A DNA stretch of 38,763 nucleotides from an uncultured Marvinbryantia sp. (GTDB taxonomy: Bacteria > Bacillota > Clostridia > Lachnospirales > Lachnospiraceae): positions 1 through 38,763 of the forward strand of contig CAKRVB010000026.1 in assembly GCA_934408725.1 (NCBI GenBank). Reading direction: 5' to 3'. This document shows, piece after piece, positions 1 to 6,482 of the stretch. Every line of letters begins with the position of its first letter. The stretch's first letter is position 1. The notes below the pieces were generated by a model. It was not told the DNA's origin. It saw only the letters and a program-made list of their open reading frames with translations, and made no database searches. The position numbers and the translations under genes were made by a program.

Positions 1-232
1 GCTTAATCCTTCCCCGGAAATTCAGAAATCAATCAAATCCGTGGTCATGCAGCTTGTATTTCTGCTTAATCCTTCCCTGGAAATACAGAAATCAATCAAA
101 TCCGTGGTCATGCAGCTTGTATTTCTGCTTAATCCTTCCCCGGAAATTCAGAAATCAATCAAATCCGTGGTCATGCAGCTTATATTTCTGCTTAATCCTT
201 CCCCGGAAATACAGAAGTCTCATAAATCTGCG
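1..232. repeat. Tandem repeat, 63-bp unit, four copies
   Basis: Four head-to-tail copies start at 1, 64, 127 and 190, with only a few substitutions between them; the fourth diverges after about 40 bases. The period is a multiple of three, so both strands stay open: plus reads a 21-residue repeat containing LLNPSPEIQKS, minus reads a repeat containing KYKLHDHG and GRIKQ. No start with a credible ribosome binding site was seen, so I treat it as a non-coding tandem repeat. The array may extend left of the window. There are no variable spacers, so it is not a CRISPR. From 233 to 350 I see no further feature. Confidence 0.9.
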
Positions 233-351
233 TTTATGATTTGAATACACAAGTCAAATATACCCCTAAAAAATTAGAAACAAATAGCCTCCCCTGTTTC
301 ATTTGCAAATTTAAACTCATTCCCACTTATTCCATAATAGAAATGCCAGAA

Positions 352-382
352 GGGACGGTAAAAAAGTCACAAACACCGTCCC
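352..382 (-). terminator. GGGACGGT hairpin after hcp
   Basis: An 8-bp perfect stem (352-359 with 375-382, GGGACGGT/ACCGTCCC) lies 11 bases past the hcp stop codon. The loop is T-rich on the minus strand, but no U-run follows the stem. It may serve as a terminator, or be a copy of a dispersed REP-like hairpin; I recall the GGGGACGGT...ACCGTCCCC pattern as recurrent in Firmicute genomes but cannot verify that here. Confidence 0.45.
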
Positions 383-392
383 CAATGGTTTG

Positions 393-1988
393 CTATCCTA
401 ACAATGTCTTCAAATCTTCTTCTGGTGTGGTAATTGGTGCAATGCCATAATTTTCTACCAGAATGTTCAGCACGTTTGGTGAGATGAATGCCGGCAGAGT
501 CGGGCCAAGACGGATATTCTTGATTCCCAGGTGCAACAATGTCAGCAGGATGCAGACTGCCTTCTGTTCATACCAGGACAGCACCATAGAAAGTGGCAGT
601 TCATTTACGCCGCAGCCAAATGCCTCCGCCAGAGCTACTGCTACTTTGATAGCGCTATAGGCATCGTTACACTGTCCCATATCCATGATACGAGGCAGTC
701 CCCCGATCGTTCCCAGATCCAGGTCGTTGAAACGGAATTTCCCACAGGCCAGTGTAAGGATCACGGTGTCATCCGGTGTCCGTTTTACAAAGTCCGTATA
801 ATAGCTTCTGCCTTTGCGGATTCCATCGCATCCTGCTACCAGGAAGAAATGACGGATCGCTCCAGACTTTACAGCGTCAATCACCTGATCTGCCACCTGC
901 AGCACTGCTCCATGGCTGAATCCGGTCATTACATTGGTGCCGCCATTGATTCCGGTAAATTCCCGGTCTTCTGCATAACCGCCCAGTTCCAGCGCTTTCT
1001 CGATCACTGGTGTAAAGTCTTTTTCTTCGCCAATGTGTGTCACTTCTGGATAAGATACCAGTTCTGTAGAAAAGATACGGTCCGCATAGCTGCTCTTTGG
1101 AGGCATCAGACAGTTGGTGGTATACAGTACCGGTGCCGGAATGTCTGCAAATTCTTTCTGTTGATTCTGCCATGCTGTTCCAAAATTTCCTTTTAAATGT
1201 GGATATTTTTTCAGTTCCGGATAAGCATGAGCCGGAAGCATCTCTCCATGGGTATAGACATTGATTCCTTTGCCTTCCGTCTGCTGCAAAAGCAGCTCCA
1301 GATCTTTCAGATCATGACCGGTAATGACGATAAACGGTCCCTTTTCTACTTTCAGAGACACTTTAGTTGGTATCGGTGTTCCGTAGGTGCCAGTATTCGC
1401 TTCATCCAGCATTTCCATGCACAGGTAATTCTTTTCCCCCACTTCCAGCACCACCGGAAGCAACTGTTCCAGATCCCAGTCTTCTCCTACTGCAAATAAC
1501 GCTTTGTGGATAAACTTCTCCACTTCCTCATTGCGGTGCCCCAGAACCATCGCGTGATATGCATAGGCCGCCATCCCCCGTACCCCAAACAGGATCAGGG
1601 ATTTCAGAGAGCGAATATCCTCCTGTGCCGTCCAGAGCTGTTCCATATCATAATTGCCGGTGCGGCTGCATGGAGAAGCACAGGTACCACATCCCGGCAC
1701 CATTCTCGCTTTTTCTGCTTCCACACGGTCAATCAGCTCCTGGATCGTTTCATCATTGAAGTTCACATTTGTGACGGTTGTGAACAATCCTTCTATTAAT
1801 AATTTACCACTTGCTTCCGTTGCCTGCAGTCCACCTTCTGCTGCTCTGGCCAGACCGATCAGCGCTCCTGTCAGTTTATCCTGTAATGCGGCAGTCTGGG
1901 CGGTCTTTCCACACACTCCTGCTTTTCCGGTACATCCAGTACATCCTGCCGTCTGTTCACACTGAAAACAAAACATATTCTGTTCCAT
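393..1988 (-). CDS. hcp: Hybrid cluster protein / hydroxylamine reductase
   Basis: A 531-aa protein of the hybrid cluster protein (prismane) family, a cytosolic Fe-S enzyme associated with reduction of hydroxylamine and nitric oxide and with nitrosative stress defence in anaerobes. The N-terminus has the cluster-binding cysteines CFQCEQT, then CTGC and GVCGK. Further C-terminal motifs typical of the hybrid cluster are VAGCDG and LACGK. Length matches the family. An upstream in-frame ATG exists at 2012, but the ATG at 1988 has AGGAGG eight bases before it and begins MEQNMFCFQC as in homologues, so I chose it. The gene is monocistronic, with its own promoter (see 2087-2128). No NADH oxidoreductase partner (hcr) lies beside it, so the electron donor is elsewhere. 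Confidence 0.96.
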   Translation of the reverse strand: MEQNMFCFQCEQTAGCTGCTGKAGVCGKTAQTAALQDKLTGALIGLARAAEGGLQATEASGKLLIEGLFTTVTNVNFNDETIQELIDRVEAEKARMVPGCGTCASPCSRTGNYDMEQLWTAQEDIRSLKSLILFGVRGMAAYAYHAMVLGHRNEEVEKFIHKALFAVGEDWDLEQLLPVVLEVGEKNYLCMEMLDEANTGTYGTPIPTKVSLKVEKGPFIVITGHDLKDLELLLQQTEGKGINVYTHGEMLPAHAYPELKKYPHLKGNFGTAWQNQQKEFADIPAPVLYTTNCLMPPKSSYADRIFSTELVSYPEVTHIGEEKDFTPVIEKALELGGYAEDREFTGINGGTNVMTGFSHGAVLQVADQVIDAVKSGAIRHFFLVAGCDGIRKGRSYYTDFVKRTPDDTVILTLACGKFRFNDLDLGTIGGLPRIMDMGQCNDAYSAIKVAVALAEAFGCGVNELPLSMVLSWYEQKAVCILLTLLHLGIKNIRLGPTLPAFISPNVLNILVENYGIAPITTPEEDLKTLLG

Positions 1989-2086
1989 TTCACTTCCTCC
2001 TGATTCATTCATAATTTAGAGATATCAGTGCACCTCCTCCCCATGGAAAGAAGTTATATTTTTCTGCACTCACATCTTGTGTCTGA

Positions 2087-2128
2087 ATTATAAAATATTT
2101 TCTCCTCAAAATCCGTGGTTAATACCAC
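2087..2128 (-). promoter_or_regulatory. hcp promoter with FNR/CRP-type site
   Basis: On the minus strand a perfect TATAAT -10 lies at 2087-2092 with no recognisable -35 at 17 bp. Instead there is an inverted repeat GTGGT-N4-ACCAC at 2115-2128, whose centre (2121.5) falls 29.5 bp upstream of the first -10 base, i.e. at about -41.5. The 5-4-5 geometry and this spacing are the hallmark of class II activation by CRP/FNR-family proteins. HcpR, of that family, is known to control hcp in anaerobes; the half-site here differs from the TTGAC type, so the regulator is inferred. Confidence 0.65.
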
Positions 2129-2151
2129 AAACAAAAATTTTTATATAAAAA

Positions 2152-2182
2152 GATGAGATGTCTCCGAATCAGACATCTCATC
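2152..2182 (-). terminator. Terminator of the DUF2798 gene
   Basis: A perfect 12-bp stem (2152-2163 with 2171-2182) with a 7-base loop is followed on the minus strand by five U residues (2147-2151). It sits 42 bases past the stop codon of the gene at 2224 and just upstream of the hcp regulatory site, insulating hcp from read-through. Confidence 0.88.
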
Positions 2183-2223
2183 CCCTCAACATACTATTTA
2201 TTTTTTCTGATCAACCACGCTTC

Positions 2224-2694
2224 TTATGACTGCTGTTTCTTTTCTCCATGACGAAAAATCAAACGGAAAATCAGGCGCACAAATGGTCCGCAGTAAAACA
2301 TCTGATAACAAATTGCCATCGGAAAGTTCATCGCCCAGGTACGAATCCACTCTCCAAAAGATGGCGTTTTAAATAAAATCGTTGCAATCAGACTCATAGT
2401 TGGGCACATAATGCAGCAAATGCAAATAGAAATTGCATAGGTAATAAACTGTGGCCGGTCTGTCGGACGCATAACAGTGAACGCCAATTTTCCAGCCAGT
2501 TTGCTGACTACAAAGAACTCCAGTACAAAAGCAATCGGTGCCATGAATATCAGTTCATGTGTGGCTGCAAGGAATGTGAAACCACTCACGGTTCCTCCTG
2601 TATTTAGAGCTACATTGTATACGATCATTCCGTATACCATGACTGTCGCCATAATGGCGGTAAAAACAGCATCTTCAAATTTGTTTTTTGGCAT
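2224..2694 (-). CDS. DUF2798 family membrane protein
   Basis: A 156-aa integral membrane protein with four hydrophobic segments (about residues 9-29, 42-63, 79-103 and 118-140) and a basic tail ending HGEKKQQS. Its length and MPKNKFEDAVFTAIMATVMV start resemble DUF2798 proteins, whose function is unknown. An upstream in-frame ATG at 2778 would add 28 residues, but the ATG at 2694 has AAGGAGG eight bases before it and starts directly into the conserved part. It has its own promoter (2803-2831) and terminator, so the link with the adjacent hcp is positional only. Confidence is high for coding, moderate for the family. Confidence 0.8.
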   Translation of the reverse strand: MPKNKFEDAVFTAIMATVMVYGMIVYNVALNTGGTVSGFTFLAATHELIFMAPIAFVLEFFVVSKLAGKLAFTVMRPTDRPQFITYAISICICCIMCPTMSLIATILFKTPSFGEWIRTWAMNFPMAICYQMFYCGPFVRLIFRLIFRHGEKKQQS

Positions 2695-2802
2695 TAAAAT
2701 ATCCTCCTTATAATAATGATACACTGTGTCTTTGACTTCTGTGTTGTTCGTTATCATCCGGAGGATGTGCGTTTCCAATATAAACCTAAATCAAACTTTG
2801 TT

Positions 2803-2831
2803 ATCCTATCACAGCTTTTTTGAAAATGCAA
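2803..2831 (-). promoter_or_regulatory. Promoter of the DUF2798 gene
   Basis: On the minus strand TTGCAT (2826-2831) is separated by 17 bp from TAGGAT (2803-2808). The predicted leader is about 100 nt and contains small palindromes, one around 2748-2765 (CATCC/GGATG), of unknown meaning. Confidence 0.6.
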
Positions 2832-2883
2832 GTATTTTTCTACATCATAACTATCTCGCCCATAAACCCTAACCAAATCGCAT

Positions 2884-3735
2884 CTACTTGCCAAGCTCCC
2901 AGAAAGCTACTGCACTGGCCGCTGCCACATTCAAGGAATCCACTCCATGAGACATCGGTATTTTCACCGTATAATCACATTCTGCCATAGTCGCTGATGC
3001 CAGTCCATCTCCTTCTGTCCCAAGCAGTATGGCCAGCTTCTCTTCTGATGCCAGTTTCGGATCGTCAATAGCCACCGAATCATTGCGCAGCGCAAAAGCA
3101 GCTGTACGAAATCCTGCCGCTTTTAATGCCTGCATTCCCTCCTGTGGCCATGCCATATTTTTATCCAGTATGGTCCATGGAATCTGAAATACAGTCCCCA
3201 TACTCACACGAATCGCCCGGCGATACAATGGATTGCTGCATCCGGCCGTAAGAATTACCGCATCCATATTCAAAGCCGCAGCTGAACGAAAAATTGCTCC
3301 CACGTTCGTAGGATTCACCACCTCTTCCAGCACAGCAATTCTTCTGGCTCCCCTGCAAATCTCTTCCATTGTCGGTAGCTTTGGACGATACATGGCACAA
3401 AGCATACCACGAGTCAGTGCAAATCCAGTCAGCTTCGTCAACACTTCGAATTCCGCTGTGTACACAGGTACCTGGCTGCATCTTTTCAGTACCTCCATCA
3501 CTTCCTCTGTTTCGTTTTCAATCTGTCGCTTTTCCACCAGACAGGACACCGGTACGCATCCGGCCTTCAGGGCACGTTCTATCACTTTCGGACTTTCCGC
3601 AATGAACATACCTTTTTCCGGCTCTGCACGATTCATCAACTGATTTTCTGTCAGTCTGGCATATACGTCCAGTTCCGGTGCATCAAAATCTGTAATCTCT
3701 GTGATATTTTCTGTCATTTTATCTGTAATCATCAT
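2884..3735 (-). CDS. TrmH/SpoU-family RNA 2'-O-methyltransferase
   Basis: A 283-aa SpoU-type (SPOUT knot) RNA methyltransferase using S-adenosylmethionine; the usual target is a ribose 2'-OH in rRNA or tRNA. An N-terminal substrate-binding region (about 1-110, with FIAESPKVIERAL) precedes the catalytic knot. Motif 1 is NPTNVGAIFRSAAAL with the catalytic Arg, motif 2 is ILLGTEGDGL, and motif 3 is VDSLNVAAASAVAFW. The exact nucleotide target cannot be told from sequence. The start is uncertain: ATG at 3735 overlaps the last 17 bases of the upstream nuclease gene and is preceded by a weak AAGGCGG; starts at 3732, 3717, 3753 or 3810 are possible. The overlap implies translation coupled to the nuclease. 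Confidence 0.9.
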   Translation of the reverse strand: MMITDKMTENITEITDFDAPELDVYARLTENQLMNRAEPEKGMFIAESPKVIERALKAGCVPVSCLVEKRQIENETEEVMEVLKRCSQVPVYTAEFEVLTKLTGFALTRGMLCAMYRPKLPTMEEICRGARRIAVLEEVVNPTNVGAIFRSAAALNMDAVILTAGCSNPLYRRAIRVSMGTVFQIPWTILDKNMAWPQEGMQALKAAGFRTAAFALRNDSVAIDDPKLASEEKLAILLGTEGDGLASATMAECDYTVKIPMSHGVDSLNVAAASAVAFWELGK

Positions 3736-4507
3736 AATCTGCCGCCTTTTCATTTTCCCCAGTCCGATAATCAATGTTGATTCCCGGCTGTACATTATAT
3801 ACAAAAACATGAAAGCAGACTCCCGCTCCCTGATCTTCTACTGATTCTGCTTCCATCTCCACACCGGATGCCACCAGATTCAAACCTTCAAAAATTGGTG
3901 TCACACGGTACAGCACATGTCCATCGGTTTCATGTACATAATCTGCCACTTCATTTTCAAATGGCAGCATACCATCTACATTCATGTAACGGGTTCCGGT
4001 AATCAGATTCTTCTCATTTGCGTTCTCTCCTGCCAGCTGAAATCCGATCAGATGGCAGCGATTGTATAACGAGCCCTGATCCACAATATCATACTGCTTG
4101 TTTTTCCAGCCTGTCGGGTGAACTTCCTGAATACTCTGCCGCTTCTCTGTAGGCATCAGTTCTTCACAGATATTGGCATAGGCAACGCCACACCGCCCCA
4201 GCACATCCAGATCACTGTAGATCTCAAACGGTGTTGTGGTCAATTCATCATCGGTAAAATCCGGCACATTATCATTAAGCACCACATAAGGTTCCCCACT
4301 GTATTCCGGAACTTCATCCAGAGAAATGGTCGGTTTCCTGGTAATACTCTCATAAATTCCACCAGCAAACTGAATCAGCTTTTCTGCCTGCTCCGGAGCA
4401 AGTGCCAGAGCACTGCACAGTGCCAGAATCAGAATCTTCAGTAATGGATTTTTGATCTTCTTTTGCTTTTTCTTTCGGTAATTCTTATAGTATTTCTTTT
4501 TACTCAT
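3719..4507 (-). CDS. Membrane-anchored DNA/RNA non-specific endonuclease
   Basis: A 262-aa nuclease of the DNA/RNA non-specific (beta-beta-alpha metal) family, resembling the EndA/DNA-entry nuclease group. A very basic N-terminus (residues 1-20, rich in K and Y) precedes one hydrophobic segment (about 22-38), which should anchor it with the catalytic part outside the cell. The core has RCHLIGFQL with the catalytic His (about 152) and NEKNLITGTRYMN with the metal-ligand Asn (about 167). The common DRGH form is here N-R-C-H, as in the streptococcal-like branch. AGGA lies eight bases before the ATG. It may serve nutrient scavenging or DNA uptake; no competence gene is nearby. The SpoU methyltransferase overlaps its 3' end. 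Confidence 0.9.
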   Translation of the reverse strand: MSKKKYYKNYRKKKQKKIKNPLLKILILALCSALALAPEQAEKLIQFAGGIYESITRKPTISLDEVPEYSGEPYVVLNDNVPDFTDDELTTTPFEIYSDLDVLGRCGVAYANICEELMPTEKRQSIQEVHPTGWKNKQYDIVDQGSLYNRCHLIGFQLAGENANEKNLITGTRYMNVDGMLPFENEVADYVHETDGHVLYRVTPIFEGLNLVASGVEMEAESVEDQGAGVCFHVFVYNVQPGINIDYRTGENEKAADYDDYR

Positions 4508-4675
4508 ACTTTAGTTTCCTGTCTGTCAGATAAAAATTTATAAAATCACTCAGAAGCACATATCATGTTCCACCGACTTTCGATCTGAACAAAATCGGGT
4601 CATGTCTTCTATTTTCCAAAACACGGCCCGAAACATTTTTCCTGAAAATTTGTATCTATTCTATACCTTCATAAA

Positions 4676-4699
4676 TGCAATGTGTTCTGAAGCATTGCA
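4676..4699 (-). terminator. Weak terminator after radical SAM gene
   Basis: A 7-bp stem TGCAATG/CATTGCA with a 10-base loop lies 11 bases past the stop codon at 4710 and is followed by UUUAUG on the minus strand. The U-tract is short, so termination may be partial. Confidence 0.4.
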
Positions 4700-4709
4700 A
4701 AACTTCTTT

Positions 4710-5327
4710 CTAGTCCTCCCATGGACGGATGCGGTATGTCACTCCCAGATCTTCGCAGATTTTACGGCACTGGGCTTCTTCCTCTTTGGTCAGTGTAGTG
4801 TCTACCGTTGTCAATACTACATGTGGCACGTACTGTGTTGCTTCTTTCGCAAAGGCCAGCATAGCATCGAAGGACTGATCTCCAAACTTGCTGCGTACCA
4901 GCTCATGATAACGATCCGCATTCGGTGTATTCAGGCTGATGGAGATGGTATCTACCAGACCTTTCAGTTCCGGTGTCACATCTTTTTTCCATATCAGATT
5001 GGCCAGTCCATTGGTATTGATACGAATCGGCTTCTGATAATTTTCTTTCACAAACTTTGCAATCTCAAGAAGTGCGTCCAGACGTTCTGTTGGTTCACCG
5101 TAACCGCAAAATACCACTTCTTCATATTCAGACAGATCAAATTTTGCAAATTCTGCCTTTACTTCTTCTACCGTCGGTTCATGTTCCAGCCACAGAGTCT
5201 GTTCATCATGAGTAACTGTATCCATATTCTGGCGCAGACAGAAAGTACAGGCGCATGGACAGCGGTTGGTCAGATTCACATACAGATTATTGTGTACCTT
5301 GTATAAAATAGTCATTCCTTTTTTCAT
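4710..5327 (-). CDS. Radical SAM protein, TatD-associated type
   Basis: A 205-aa radical SAM protein. The N-terminal motif C23-x3-C27-x2-C30 (CPCACTFC) binds the 4Fe-4S cluster that cleaves S-adenosylmethionine; FCGYGEPTERLD is the glycine-rich SAM-binding region and IRINTNGLAN a further conserved strand. The short length, the absence of an auxiliary-cluster domain and the NLYVNLTNRC opening match the family named for linkage to TatD nuclease genes; no tatD is present here. The reaction is unknown. An upstream ATG at 5387 exists, but the ATG at 5327 has GAGGAG seven bases before it. It lies 76 bases downstream of the pyridoxamine kinase gene and may share its transcript. Confidence 0.88.
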   Translation of the reverse strand: MKKGMTILYKVHNNLYVNLTNRCPCACTFCLRQNMDTVTHDEQTLWLEHEPTVEEVKAEFAKFDLSEYEEVVFCGYGEPTERLDALLEIAKFVKENYQKPIRINTNGLANLIWKKDVTPELKGLVDTISISLNTPNADRYHELVRSKFGDQSFDAMLAFAKEATQYVPHVVLTTVDTTLTKEEEAQCRKICEDLGVTYRIRPWED

Positions 5328-5403
5328 ATTGCACTCCTCTTTTCTGATAATATAAGTAATACCTTGCAGTTGCTTTATATCATGCATATTCGCCGGTATT
5401 TTT

Positions 5404-6234
5404 TCACTTCAACGTATATAGTTCTTCTTCAAAACATACCCCATCTGTCAGCGGCAGATCCATTTCAATGGATCTCTGGATACATTTCTTGATAAACTTC
5501 GATGCTTTCCGGACGGACTGGGTGAATTCCACGCCATTTACCGCATCAGCTGCAATAATCGCAGAGAAAATATCCCCGGTCCCCGATCTGGAACTGCCAA
5601 TCTTGTGGGTACGAATCAGTTCGTATCCTTTTCCCTTTTCCAGACAGAAGTTGGATACATAGGTCTTCTGTGGAATTCCGGTAATCACAATCTTTTCCGG
5701 TCCGATCTCTCCGATCTTCTCTGCCAGTTCCAGCAACTCTCTGGCAGTCCATTTTTCTTTATATGGTGTTCCTGTCAGGATACAGGCCTCTGTCACATTT
5801 GGCACTACAATATCTGCGTAGCGCACCAGCTCAATCATCTGGCTGCACATCTCTTCCGTATAAGTCGGATAAGCTTTTCCATAGTCCCCCATCACCGGAT
5901 CAATAATGATGATAGTATCTTCTTTCTTAAAGTCACGGATAAACTGACTGACAATCTGGATCTGCTGCGCCGATCCCAAAAATCCGGTACAGATCCCTTT
6001 AAAATGCAGTTGCAGCTTCTTCCACTCTTCAATATAGGTCTGCATGTTGTCCGTATAGTCCGTGTAAAAAAAGCTTTCAAATCCGGTGTGATTGGAAAAA
6101 ATGGATGTTGGCAATGCACAGCACTGCACCTTCAGCATCGAAATAATCGGCAGCTGCACTGCAACTGAACACCGCCCGAATCCTGTATAATCATTAATTA
6201 ATGCTATCTTTTTCTGATGGTTATGATTATCCAT
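5404..6234 (-). CDS. pdxY: Pyridoxamine/pyridoxal kinase
   Basis: A 276-aa ribokinase-fold kinase that phosphorylates pyridoxal or pyridoxamine in vitamin B6 salvage, in the cytosol. INDYTGFGRCSVAVQLPIIS near the start is typical of the group, as is the mid-protein ATP/substrate segment IDPVMGDYGKAY. The C-terminal SRSGTGDIFSAI carries the GTGD motif with the catalytic Asp. Length fits the family. GGAAGGAA lies about eight bases before the ATG. It has its own promoter and a structured 5' leader (6270-6326). The PdxY/PdxK distinction cannot be settled by eye. The radical SAM gene follows after 76 bases. Confidence 0.92.
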   Translation of the reverse strand: MDNHNHQKKIALINDYTGFGRCSVAVQLPIISMLKVQCCALPTSIFSNHTGFESFFYTDYTDNMQTYIEEWKKLQLHFKGICTGFLGSAQQIQIVSQFIRDFKKEDTIIIIDPVMGDYGKAYPTYTEEMCSQMIELVRYADIVVPNVTEACILTGTPYKEKWTARELLELAEKIGEIGPEKIVITGIPQKTYVSNFCLEKGKGYELIRTHKIGSSRSGTGDIFSAIIAADAVNGVEFTQSVRKASKFIKKCIQRSIEMDLPLTDGVCFEEELYTLK

Positions 6235-6269
6235 AACACGTTCCTTCCTGTTTCCATTCGTTCTAAAAT

Positions 6270-6326
6270 CGTATCCGTTCAGTCCCTTCCCGGATACGAA
6301 GTAACTATTCAGATATAGTCACTTCG
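6270..6326 (-). promoter_or_regulatory. Structured 5' leader of the B6 kinase gene
   Basis: The minus-strand transcript predicted from the promoter at 6331-6359 begins almost at the first base of a hairpin (6315-6326 with 6297-6308): 12 bp, complete only on the minus strand because one pair is a G-U wobble there. A second stem (CGTATCCG at 6270-6277 with 6291-6298) follows and is trailed by AUUUUAG. The two stems share bases 6297-6298, so both cannot form completely. This could be a cis-regulatory RNA or simply an mRNA-stabilising structure. Confidence 0.5.
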
Positions 6327-6330
6327 CATT

Positions 6331-6359
6331 ATATTACAACACTTTTTATAAATAATCAA
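6331..6359 (-). promoter_or_regulatory. Promoter of the B6 kinase gene
   Basis: On the minus strand TTGATT (6354-6359) and TAATAT (6331-6336) are separated by 17 bp. It lies after the terminator at 6403-6437, so the kinase is transcribed separately from the AGCS symporter upstream. Confidence 0.65.
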
Positions 6360-6396
6360 ATGTCAGCCTGCAAAAAAAATTTATGGTCAATCAGCG

Positions 6397-6437
6397 AAAA
6401 ACAGAGCATGTGAAATTGTTTTCTTTTCACACACCCT
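6397..6437 (-). terminator. Terminator of the AGCS symporter gene
   Basis: A 13-bp stem (6403-6415 with 6425-6437) with a 9-base loop is followed by UUUUU (6397-6401) on the minus strand. Three pairs are G-U wobbles on the minus strand and A-C mismatches on plus, so the structure belongs to the minus transcript. It lies 46 bases past the stop codon at 6483. Confidence 0.8.
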
Positions 6438-6482
6438 GCCTTTTCCAGTTCTTTTTATAACGCCTCTGCCCTGGCGTCCACC

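Noticed and set aside
1..232. CRISPR array
   Set aside because: Units are contiguous and nearly identical, with no variable spacers and no cas genes.
41..244. Open frame of 67 codons across the tandem repeats
   Set aside because: It exists only because the repeat period is a multiple of three; no ribosome binding site and the opposite strand is open too.
531..1196. Plus-strand frame of 221 codons inside hcp
   Set aside because: Antisense shadow of hcp; no start site and no recognisable domain.
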